From MWBF01 sp040772005 (GTDB lineage Bacteria > Chloroflexota > Anaerolineae > CG2-30-64-16), in contig JAXGYZ010000004.1 in the NCBI GenBank assembly GCA_040772005.1, positions 434,001-498,000 on the forward strand: DNA of 64,000 nt, given 5' to 3'. Each line of letters starts with the position of its first letter. Positions within the stretch are counted from its first letter, which is position 1. A program made the position numbers and the translations under genes. The notes below the pieces were generated by a model. The model was not told the DNA's origin, did not search any database, and saw only the letters and a program-made list of their open reading frames with translations. This document shows, one piece after another, positions 41,777-48,817 of the stretch.

Positions 41777-42421
41777 ATGGCGCTCCTGAATGCGCAGATT
41801 CGCAAGGAAGTTACTGAAGTCCTGGCGGACGTAGCCAACCCCGTAACCTTCAAGATGTTCACGCAGAAGTTCGAATGCCAGTATTGCAAGGAGACCCGCG
41901 AGCTCATCGAGGAAGTCGCCGAGTTATCGGATAAGCTCTCCGTGGAAATCTACGACTTCGAAGCGGACAAGGAGCTGGCTGATAGCCTGGGCATCGACAA
42001 AGTGCCCGGCGTCGCGGTCGTCGGCCAGAAGGACTACGGCATCCGCATGTTCGGCATCCCCTCCGGCTACGAATTCGGCAGCCTGATCGAAAGCATCAAG
42101 CTGGTGTCCGAGGGCGAGTCGGGGCTGTCGGCTGACACAAAGAAGATGGTCGCAAAACTCAAGCAGCCGACCACCATCCAGGTCTTTATTACCCCTACCT
42201 GACCGTACTGCCCGCGAGCCGTGTTGCTCGCGTACCAACTGGCAATGGAGAGCGATCTCATCACCGCCCACATGGTCGAAGTAGTGGAGTTCCCGCACAT
42301 GGCCGTCAAGTACGACGTCATGGGCGTGCCGCGCACGGTCATCAACGAAACCATCCAGATCGAAGGCGCTGTGCCGGAGCCGATGCTCATGCGCGAGTTC
42401 GCCAAGCTCCTTGAAGGATAG
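41777..42421 (+). CDS. Protein disulfide oxidoreductase (two thioredoxin folds), probable selenoprotein
   Basis: Read through one internal TGA (42200-42202, codon 142) this is a 214-residue protein, the size of PDO/glutaredoxin-like proteins of thermophiles. Domain 1 has the active site FECQYCKETR (CQYC, about residues 35-38). Domain 2 resumes after TGA as PYCPRAVLLAYQLAMESD. Family members have CPYC there, so TGA stands for the first catalytic Cys, giving UPYC. Both halves have the cis-proline region (DKVPGVAVVG; MGVPRTVINE). AAAGGAGGT lies 9 bases before the ATG. Selenocysteine insertion is inferred from the codon position and the hairpin at 42213-42232; a point mutation of TGC to TGA is the alternative. 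Confidence 0.78.
42200..42232 (+). promoter_or_regulatory. Candidate bacterial SECIS element with its UGA
   Basis: The UGA (42200-42202) is followed by 10 bases and then the perfect stem CGCGAGC (42213-42219) / GCTCGCG (42226-42232) with loop CGUGUU. Lower bases GUA (42205-42207) and UAC (42233-42235) can extend it across a bulge. Bacterial SECIS hairpins lie inside the coding region about 11 bases after UGA and carry GU in the apical loop, which SelB reads. Confidence 0.65.
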
Positions 42422-42434
42422 GGCCACAGCCCAC

Positions 42435-42463
42435 TTGACGCCCGCACAGGCATACAGTATAGT
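42435..42463 (+). promoter_or_regulatory. Promoter of citrate synthase
   Basis: TTGACG (42435-42440), 17-base spacer, TATAGT (42458-42463), 49 bases before the GTG start. Confidence 0.75.
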
Positions 42464-42512
42464 CGCGGGCGTCAATCCCAATGCAACGGCAAGCTGAACA
42501 CAGGAGGCATCC

Positions 42513-43679
42513 GTGAGCACGACAGAGGCAGTGAAACCGGCAGCCAACAAGGGCGGGGGCCTGGCGGGCATCGTCGTAGCCGACAGCAACATCAGCTTTG
42601 TTGACGGCACGAACGGCATCCTGGAATACCGCGGCTACGATATCCGGGTGTTGGCCGAAAACAGCACGTTTGAGGAAGTCGCCTACCTCCTCTGGAACAA
42701 CCGGCTGCCCACAGCCGACGAGCTGGATGAGATGAAACGCCAGTCGCGGGCCTGCCGCTTCATGCCGCCGGAGATCTTCCCTGCGCTGCGCAACATGCCG
42801 CGCAATGCCGACCCGATGGCTGTCATGCGCACGGCGGTCTCCATGCTGGCGCACTATGATCCCGAATCAGAGGACAACACGCCCGAAGCGCACCAGCACA
42901 AAGCATGCCGCCTGCTGGGCCAGATTTCGGGTGTCATTGCCGCTTTCGAGCGCATCCGCCGCGGGGACGAGCCCATCAAGCCGCGCATGGACCTCGATCA
43001 CGCCGCAAACTTCCTGTGGATGCTCACGGGCGACGACCCGGATCCCCAGGCCGCCAAGGCGCTGGACCAGTACCTGCTGCTCCTGGCCGAACATGAGCTC
43101 AACGCCTCCACCTTCACTGCGCGCGTGATTGCCTCGACCGGCTCCGACCTGCATTCCGCCATCACCGGCGCGCTGGGCGCGCTGAAAGGCCCGGCTCACG
43201 GCGCGGCCGTGCAGGAGGCCATGGAGCAATTCCTGGAAATCGGGATGGTGGAGAATGTCGAGCCGTGGTTCAAGGGTCTGGAAGGCACGGGCCGCCGCGT
43301 CATGGGCATCGGCCACCGCGTGTACAAAGTGCGTGACCCGCGTGCGGGCGCGTTGATGGTCAACGTGCAGAAGATGGTGGAAGCCACCGGCGAGCGCGCA
43401 TGGTATGACATTGCGCGCCGGCTGGAAGAGGTCGCGATGCAGGACGAGTACTTCCGCTCGCGCAACCTCAGCGCGAACGTGGACTTCTACTCCGCGCCGC
43501 TGCTCTATTCCATTGGCATCCCGGTCGACGCATTCACCTGCATGTTCGCGATGAGCCGCATCGTCGGCTGGACCGCGCACGTCTACGAGCAGCAGTCCAA
43601 CAACCGACTCATCCGCCCGCTGTCCAACTGGACCGGCGAACACCAGTTGCCCTGGGTGCCGATCGCAGAGCGGCAGTAG
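42513..43679 (+). CDS. gltA: Citrate synthase family protein
   Basis: A 388-residue citrate/2-methylcitrate synthase, condensing acetyl-CoA (or propionyl-CoA) with oxaloacetate. It has SFVDGTNGILEYRGYDIRVL, catalytic His in ALKGPAHGAAVQEAME, GIGHRVYKVRDPRA, and the catalytic Asp in NVDFYSAPLLYSIGIPVDAF. Length fits the short Gram-positive/archaeal type. GTG start with AGGAGG 7 bases before it. The neighbouring CoA-transferase and alanine dehydrogenase genes are on the other strand, all feeding pyruvate/acetyl-CoA metabolism. Confidence 0.92.
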   Translation: MSTTEAVKPAANKGGGLAGIVVADSNISFVDGTNGILEYRGYDIRVLAENSTFEEVAYLLWNNRLPTADELDEMKRQSRACRFMPPEIFPALRNMPRNADPMAVMRTAVSMLAHYDPESEDNTPEAHQHKACRLLGQISGVIAAFERIRRGDEPIKPRMDLDHAANFLWMLTGDDPDPQAAKALDQYLLLLAEHELNASTFTARVIASTGSDLHSAITGALGALKGPAHGAAVQEAMEQFLEIGMVENVEPWFKGLEGTGRRVMGIGHRVYKVRDPRAGALMVNVQKMVEATGERAWYDIARRLEEVAMQDEYFRSRNLSANVDFYSAPLLYSIGIPVDAFTCMFAMSRIVGWTAHVYEQQSNNRLIRPLSNWTGEHQLPWVPIAERQ

Positions 43680-43689
43680 GTTCGCTTTG

Positions 43690-43794
43690 AGAAAACGGGT
43701 TTCCCGGCGAAACGAAGTTTCGCACAGAAACCCGTTTTCTTCTAGAAACCCGCTTTCTGAGGTCAAACGAAGTTTGGCACGAAAGCGGGTTTCT
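43690..43794. terminator. Family K twin nested hairpins between convergent genes
   Basis: Hairpin 1: AGAAAACGGGTTTC / GAAACCCGTTTTCT with an inner CGAAAC-GAA-GTTTCG. Hairpin 2: AGAAACCCGCTTTC / GAAAGCGGGTTTCT with an inner CAAAC-GAA-GTTTG. Both have the same nested plan with compensating base changes. They separate citrate synthase from the CoA-transferase gene and probably terminate both. Confidence 0.8.
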
Positions 43795-43797
43795 GAT

Positions 43798-45093
43798 TTA
43801 CATCCAATGCTGCTGCTTGGCAAAATAGAGCAGCTCATCGCGAAACTGCGGCGCAGCGATATTCACCAGGGCCTTAACCCGCTCGCGGATCGTTCGAGCG
43901 AACAGATCCGCCACCCCGTACTCGGTCACGACATAGCGCACGTGGTTCCGCGTGGTCACGACCCCCGCGCCGACCTTCAGCGTCGGCACGATCCGGCTGA
44001 TTGCCCCATCCTTTGCCGTCGCAGGCAGCGCGATAATCGGCACGCCGCCCGGCGACCGCAGCGCGCCGTAAATGAAGTCGAACTGCCCGCCCACCCCGCT
44101 GTAGAACTGCGTACCCATCGAATCCGCGCATACCTGGCCGGTCAGGTCCACCTCCAGCGCAGAGTTGAGGGCGACTTGCTTCGTGTTCTGCGCGATGACA
44201 AACGGGTCATTCACGTAGTCTTGCGGATGAAACTCGAAGAACGGGTTGTTATCCATGTAGTCGTAGAGCCGCTGCGAGCCGAGTGCAAAGCCCGCCACGC
44301 ACTTGCCCTTGTGAATCGTCTTGGCCGCGTTCGTCAGCACGCCGGCCTCGATCAACTCGATGACGCCATCAGAGAACAGCTCCGTGTGTACGCCCAGGTC
44401 CCGTTTATCCTTCAGGTAGAGCAGCACTGCGTCGGGAATCTCGCCGATGCCCATCTGCATCGTCGCGCCATCGGGGATCAGGTCCGCGATGTGCATGGCA
44501 ATCTGCTTCTGCAACTCGCCTGGCGACCCCATCGGCACCTCGACAATCGGGTAGCTGACCGGCACGACATGGGTCAGCCGGCTGATATGGATGAAGCTGT
44601 CGCCCAGCGAGCGGGGCATCTGGTCGTTGACCTCCGCGATGACGATGTCCGCCGCCTCCGCCGCGGGCTTGGTCAGCCCGACCTCCACACCGTAAGTGCA
44701 ATAGCCGTGCTCGTCCGGCGGTGAGCAGTGAATCATCGCGACTTTGGGCTTAAGCAGGCCGGGATCGCGCAGCGCGCGCGGAATCTGGCTGAGCAGGATG
44801 GGCGTGAAGTCCGCGCGGCCCTCGTTGACGGCCTTGCGCACGTTATGGCTGATGAAGAGCGAATTGACGCGGATGTGGCCCGCCATCTCGGGCTCCACGT
44901 ACTCGGCGGGCCCGATCGTCAGGACCTGGATGATCTCCACATCCTCGAGTTGCGGCGCCCGACGTACGAGCGCGCCGAGCAGTTCTTTGGGCACGCTGCA
45001 GTTGCCGGTCATAAACACGCGGTCGTGCGACTGGATAGCCTCCACCGCCGCATCTGCGGAGCACAACTTGTTGTGGTAAGACGCGGCCCTCAT
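43798..45093 (-). CDS. Acetyl-CoA hydrolase/4-hydroxybutyrate CoA-transferase family
   Basis: A 431-residue family I CoA-transferase-like protein. It has MIHCSPPDEHGYCTYG, MGIGEIPDAVLLYL, the catalytic Glu in LGVHTELFSDGVIELI, GQFDFIYGALRSPGG and a closing VVTEYGVADLFARTI. It moves CoA between acetyl-CoA and acids such as butyrate, 4-hydroxybutyrate or succinate, or hydrolyses it. The ATG overlaps the stop of the upstream alanine dehydrogenase gene (ATGA at 45090-45093), so it is cotranscribed with it. Confidence 0.9.
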   Translation of the reverse strand: MRAASYHNKLCSADAAVEAIQSHDRVFMTGNCSVPKELLGALVRRAPQLEDVEIIQVLTIGPAEYVEPEMAGHIRVNSLFISHNVRKAVNEGRADFTPILLSQIPRALRDPGLLKPKVAMIHCSPPDEHGYCTYGVEVGLTKPAAEAADIVIAEVNDQMPRSLGDSFIHISRLTHVVPVSYPIVEVPMGSPGELQKQIAMHIADLIPDGATMQMGIGEIPDAVLLYLKDKRDLGVHTELFSDGVIELIEAGVLTNAAKTIHKGKCVAGFALGSQRLYDYMDNNPFFEFHPQDYVNDPFVIAQNTKQVALNSALEVDLTGQVCADSMGTQFYSGVGGQFDFIYGALRSPGGVPIIALPATAKDGAISRIVPTLKVGAGVVTTRNHVRYVVTEYGVADLFARTIRERVKALVNIAAPQFRDELLYFAKQQHWM

Positions 45094-46181
45094 GCCTCAC
45101 CTCCGAGCGAACTCCGCAGCGCCGGATGCACAATCTCGCCGTTGTGGACGTTCAGACCGTGGCGCAAGACTGCATCATCGGCCAGGGCCTGGGCCAGTCC
45201 CTTCTGCGCAATCTCCAGGATATAGGGCCAGGCCGCGTTGTTGAACGCGTGCGTCGTCGTGCGCGCGACCACACCGGTCATGTTCGGCACGCAGTAGTGA
45301 ATCACGCCTTCCTCGATGTAAGTGGGGTTCTGGTAGGTCGTGGGCCGGCTCGTCTCGACGCAGCCGCCCTGGTCAATCGAGACGTCCATGATGACCGAGC
45401 GGGGCTTCATCGTCTGGACCATCTCGCGCGTGACGAGGTGCGGCGTACGCGCACCGGGGACGAGCACCGCACCGACCAGCACATCCGCCCGCTTGACGGC
45501 CCGCGCGATGTTGAAGTCGTAGGCGACCATCGTGTCCGCCTGGCAGCCGCGCTCTTCGAGCGCCTGCAGGCGACGTACGTCCGTATCCATGACGGTCACA
45601 TGCGCGCCCATGGCGCCGAAAAGGCGGGCCGCGTTGCTGCCCACGATGCCCGCCCCCAGGATGACGACATGCGCCGGCGGCACGCCCGGCACACCGCTCA
45701 GGAGGATGCCGTGGCCGCCCTCGTTGTTCTGCAACAGTTGGGCCGCAATGGGGGGGATCATCCGCCCGGCAATCTGGCTCGGTGCGGCGAGCACCGGCAG
45801 GTGGCCGTCCGGCTCCTGGATGGTTTCATACGCAATGGCCGTCACCTTGCGCTGGAGCAGCGTCTCGACCTTGCTCGGATGGGAGACTGCCAGGTGCAGG
45901 AAGCCGACCAGGATGTGTCCTTCCTGCAGCAGGTCGAACTCAGGCAGCGTGGGCCGCGACACGGTGAGTATCATCTGGGCCCGGCCGTAGACTTCTTCGA
46001 CCGAGTAAACAATCTGGCCGCCCGCCGCACGATAGCGCTCGTCCTCGAAGCCGCTGCCTTGCCCGGCGTCGCGCTCGACATAGACGCGATGGCCCAGTCC
46101 GGTGAGGATTTCGACGCCCATCGGCGTGAGGCCCACGCGATAGTCAAAGGGCCGGCGTTGCTTGGGGATTCCGATGTCCAT
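45090..46181 (-). CDS. ald: Alanine dehydrogenase
   Basis: A 363-residue enzyme interconverting L-alanine and pyruvate with NAD. It has the N-terminal pattern MDIGIPKQRRPFDYRVGLTP, GFLHLA, the NAD loop VVILGAGIVGSNAARLFGAMG, and VDVSIDQGG-type residues (MDVSIDQGGCVETSRPTT) with HYCVPNMTGVVARTTT. ATG 46181 (GGAGGAAC upstream) was preferred over 46193. Ald together with the CoA-transferase would link alanine nitrogen to acetyl-CoA handling. Confidence 0.9.
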   Translation of the reverse strand: MDIGIPKQRRPFDYRVGLTPMGVEILTGLGHRVYVERDAGQGSGFEDERYRAAGGQIVYSVEEVYGRAQMILTVSRPTLPEFDLLQEGHILVGFLHLAVSHPSKVETLLQRKVTAIAYETIQEPDGHLPVLAAPSQIAGRMIPPIAAQLLQNNEGGHGILLSGVPGVPPAHVVILGAGIVGSNAARLFGAMGAHVTVMDTDVRRLQALEERGCQADTMVAYDFNIARAVKRADVLVGAVLVPGARTPHLVTREMVQTMKPRSVIMDVSIDQGGCVETSRPTTYQNPTYIEEGVIHYCVPNMTGVVARTTTHAFNNAAWPYILEIAQKGLAQALADDAVLRHGLNVHNGEIVHPALRSSLGGEA

Positions 46182-46327
46182 GGGTTCCTCCACGTTGAGG
46201 GATTGCAGAGATCCAGCAGGTGTCTTGTGCAGTGCAGTATATCACAGATGGTCTCGCAAAGCGGGACTTAGCGAGGGCCGGCCCAGGCGCATGCCTGCCA
46301 GGAATTCCAAAGTAGCCACCTGCGGAG

Positions 46328-46468
46328 GCACCCTGAGCGGAGGGCCGGCCCTCTTTTTAGGCCGGCCCGCAGTCGAAGGGCGCCGGGGCATGCCGGCCCA
46401 GAGGGCAGCATCCTTCGACTGGCGGCCGCCTGTCACCAACGTTGAGCCGTTCACCCGCTCAGGATGCT
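46328..46468. repeat. Family F palindromic element, copy 3
   Basis: Ends CACCCTGAGCGG and CCGCTCAGGATGC, inner GTCGAAGGGCGC and GCATCCTTCGAC, with a further stem GGGCCGGCC / GGCCGGCCC. It fills most of the 416-base gap between ald and the DUF362 gene; the rest is leader sequence. Confidence 0.7.
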
Positions 46469-46513
46469 TGCGTGTCCATACGTTTGGAATTACTGGCCTG
46501 GCTGCAAGCCGGT

Positions 46514-46542
46514 TTGACAAGCCCGCGTTCTCACGGCATACT
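46514..46542 (+). promoter_or_regulatory. Possible promoter of the DUF362 gene
   Basis: Consensus -35 TTGACA (46514-46519), 17-base spacer and a weak -10 CATACT (46537-46542). The ATG is 55 bases further on. Confidence 0.45.
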
Positions 46543-46597
46543 GTAACCCCTTTCACATTCGAGCCGTTCCCACCATATACACAGTAGAGGTAATCTC

Positions 46598-47767
46598 ATG
46601 TCAAGCATCGTGTATTACGCTTCCCCGCGCCAGACTCGTCTGGACGCCAACGAGACGCTGCCCCTCAAGCTGGACCGGATCGTGGACAGCCTGCACATTC
46701 GCGACCGGGTCAGAGGCGAGAGTGTCGCCATCAAGATGCACCTGGGCGGCAACGTCGGCTATTCGACCCTGCACCCGGTGTTCGTGCGCAGGGTCGTGCA
46801 GGCCGTCAAGGACGGCGGCGGCCGGCCCTTCATCGTGGACCTCAACTGGTCCGCGGGCAACGCCGCGGAACGCGGCTACACCGCGGAAACGGTAGGCTGC
46901 TCGGTCTTCCCGACGGGCGGGCTGGACGAACACTACTACTACCGGCACACGCACCCGTTCAAGAACATCACCGATTGGATGGTGGGCGGAGGCATCCAGG
47001 ATGCCACGTTCCTCATCGACCTCGCGCACATCAAGGGTCACCCCTCCTGCGGCTTCGGCGGGGTGTTCAAGAACCTGGCACTGGGTTGCATGATGCAGCC
47101 CACCCGCAGCGCGATCCATGACACCTGCCACTATGATCCCTATTGGTTCCCCGAGCTGTACCCGGACCCGGTGGTGCGCGACGCCATCATCGCTTCGTGC
47201 CCGCACGGCGCGCTGGTCAAGGACAAGCTGAATCCGAACGACCTGCACCTGCACTTTGACAACTGCAACCAGTGCGGCCGCTGTTTGAAGGTCGCGCCGG
47301 AGGGCTCGCTGAAGATCGACCCGGTTAACTTCTGGGCCTTCCAGGAGGCGTGCGCCATCTCGGTCAGCCTGAGCCTGTCCACCTTCGCGCCGGGCAAGAC
47401 CACCTTCATCAGCGTCGGCACGCACATGACGCCGGTCTGCGACTGCTTCGGGTTCACGGGCATGCCCATCTTGCCCGATGTGGGCATCTTCGGCTCGGAC
47501 GACATCTGCGCCGTCGAGCAGGCATCACTGGACGTGATTGCGCGCGAGAAGCTGATCCTGGAGAACGTGCCGCTCTCGATGGAGCCGTGGTATGCCGAGG
47601 GCCATCCCTTCCAGCACCTGCACGGTCCGCTGAAGGACCCGTACAAGGTCGTGGAGTACGGGGAGAAGCTGGGGCTCGGCACGCGCGCGTACGAGTTGGT
47701 GGACGTCATGCCGCTCGGCCAGGTCAGCCGCGCCCCGTTGGGCTATGTGAACTTGCAGGCGGCGTGA
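46598..47767 (+). CDS. DUF362 protein with a degenerate ferredoxin site
   Basis: A 389-residue DUF362 protein. The N-terminal domain has VAIKMHLGGNVGYSTLHPVF and later HIKGHPSCGFGGVFKNLALG, both typical. The ferredoxin-like part is NCNQCGRCLKVAPEGSLKI, where the fourth cluster cysteine is replaced by Ala, and a preceding SCPHGAL keeps only the last cysteine of a second site. So it binds at most an incomplete cluster. DUF362 proteins are thought to be iron-sulfur proteins of unknown activity. The ribosome site (AGAGGT) is weak. Confidence 0.85.
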   Translation: MSSIVYYASPRQTRLDANETLPLKLDRIVDSLHIRDRVRGESVAIKMHLGGNVGYSTLHPVFVRRVVQAVKDGGGRPFIVDLNWSAGNAAERGYTAETVGCSVFPTGGLDEHYYYRHTHPFKNITDWMVGGGIQDATFLIDLAHIKGHPSCGFGGVFKNLALGCMMQPTRSAIHDTCHYDPYWFPELYPDPVVRDAIIASCPHGALVKDKLNPNDLHLHFDNCNQCGRCLKVAPEGSLKIDPVNFWAFQEACAISVSLSLSTFAPGKTTFISVGTHMTPVCDCFGFTGMPILPDVGIFGSDDICAVEQASLDVIAREKLILENVPLSMEPWYAEGHPFQHLHGPLKDPYKVVEYGEKLGLGTRAYELVDVMPLGQVSRAPLGYVNLQAA

Positions 47768-47786
47768 CGCGAGGATTGCTCGTTGC

Positions 47787-47976
47787 CTGGGGCGGTTTCA
47801 TAGTGCGTCGGGTGGACCCACCTGGCAACTGAAGTTGCGGCTACCGTTGCGAAGTCTGCCTTCGCAGACTGGATAATAACCGACGCAGGTCGGTTTTGCA
47901 GTGGTTGCGCAGCAACCCGGTGGCCGCAGTTTCAACTGCCAGGTGGTAGGTACGGCTGCAACATGACTTCACCCTG
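47787..47976. mobile_element. MITE-like element, copy 2 (family E)
   Basis: A 190-bp element, inverse in orientation to the one at 36777-36949 and nearly identical over about 100 bases. Ends are CTGGGGCGGTTTCA and its partner ending TTCACCCTG. It is flanked by near-identical 9-base repeats GCTCGTTGC (47778-47786) and GCTTGTTGC (47977-47985), one mismatch, the expected decayed target duplication. It has a short internal extra stretch TTGCGCAGCAACCCGG lacking in copy 1. Confidence 0.8.
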
Positions 47977-48020
47977 GCTTGTTGCCTGGAAAGGTTTGAC
48001 AAATTGAGGCCAGCCCGCGG

Positions 48021-48049
48021 TTTACTGCCACGTTAGCGTGTGGTATGAT
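48021..48049 (+). promoter_or_regulatory. Promoter of the MNT-HEPN pair
   Basis: TTTACT (48021-48026), 17-base spacer, TATGAT (48044-48049), 36 bases before the ATG at 48085. Confidence 0.6.
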
Positions 48050-48084
48050 CTTTGCGAGGCAGCACAGCGGGAGGTCAGAGACAG

Positions 48085-48405
48085 ATGAACGGGATAGACG
48101 ATACGCTGTTGGATGAAATCGTTAAGCGCATTGTAGCTACCAGCGATCCACAGCAGATTATCCTGTTCGGTTCACAAGCGCGCGACGATGCCGGCCCCGA
48201 TAGTGACCTTGACATTCTGGTCATCAAAGACGAGGTAGCATCGCCCCGCGCTGAGTCGGCGCGCATCTATCGTGCGCTGGCCGGGTTGCGTGCACCGGTA
48301 GATATCGTGGTGGTCCGTGCGGACTATGTTCGCCGCCATCGCGACTTGGTGGGCACGGTTGTGCGTCCGGCTCTTCGCGAGGGAAGGTTGCTCTATGCCC
48401 GCTGA
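48085..48405 (+). CDS. MNT-type nucleotidyltransferase (antitoxin-like)
   Basis: A 106-residue minimal nucleotidyltransferase. It has IILFGSQARDDAGPDSDLDILVI, giving the GSxAR and D-x-D catalytic motif, and later PVDIVVVRADYV with the third acidic residue. Together with the following HEPN gene, which overlaps its end by 11 bases, it forms an MNT-HEPN module. In characterised modules the MNT enzyme AMPylates and silences the HEPN RNase. Catalytic residues here appear complete. Confidence 0.87.
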   Translation: MNGIDDTLLDEIVKRIVATSDPQQIILFGSQARDDAGPDSDLDILVIKDEVASPRAESARIYRALAGLRAPVDIVVVRADYVRRHRDLVGTVVRPALREGRLLYAR

Positions 48406-48811
48406 TCGCGACGGACTCGTCGACGAACTGGCAGCCGAGTGGCTGCGTCGGGCGCGGGCCGATATGACCGTTGCGGCGCTGACCGATGACGAGCGGATTG
48501 CGCCCGAGATCGCGGCATTCCACGCACAGCAAGCCGCCGAGAAGGCGCTCAAGGCTGTATTAGTCAGGCGTCAGATTGACTTTCCGCACACGCACTCCAT
48601 CGGCGTGCTGTTGACGCTCTGTGAAGATGCTGGACTGCCTGGCGTGCAGGACCTGACTGACGCCAGCGGTCTGACGCGTTATGCGGTGGCTGCGCGCTAT
48701 CCTACTCAGGACGAACCTGTGAGCCGTCAGGAGGCGAGTGAAGCAGCTACATTGGCCGCACAGGTCTTCGTTTGGGCCTTCACCCAAATCCAGGCATTGA
48801 ATAGAGGCTGA
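48395..48811 (+). CDS. HEPN-domain protein (toxin-like)
   Basis: A 138-residue all-helical HEPN protein. EWLRRARADMTVAALTD, FHAQQAAEKALKAVLVRRQ and HTHSIGVLL match the minimal HEPN family (PF05168). The RNase motif R-x4-6-H of toxic HEPNs is not clearly present, so this may be a non-cytotoxic member. It overlaps the MNT gene by 11 bases, the usual layout of such pairs. The ATG at 48395 lies inside the MNT gene. Confidence 0.85.
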   Translation: MPADRDGLVDELAAEWLRRARADMTVAALTDDERIAPEIAAFHAQQAAEKALKAVLVRRQIDFPHTHSIGVLLTLCEDAGLPGVQDLTDASGLTRYAVAARYPTQDEPVSRQEASEAATLAAQVFVWAFTQIQALNRG

Positions 48812-48817
48812 AGCGGT

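Noticed and set aside
42221..42421. Separate small gene starting at GTG 42221
   Set aside because: It lacks a ribosome site, starts inside the SECIS-like hairpin, and is the in-frame continuation of the PDO second domain, missing its active site if started there.
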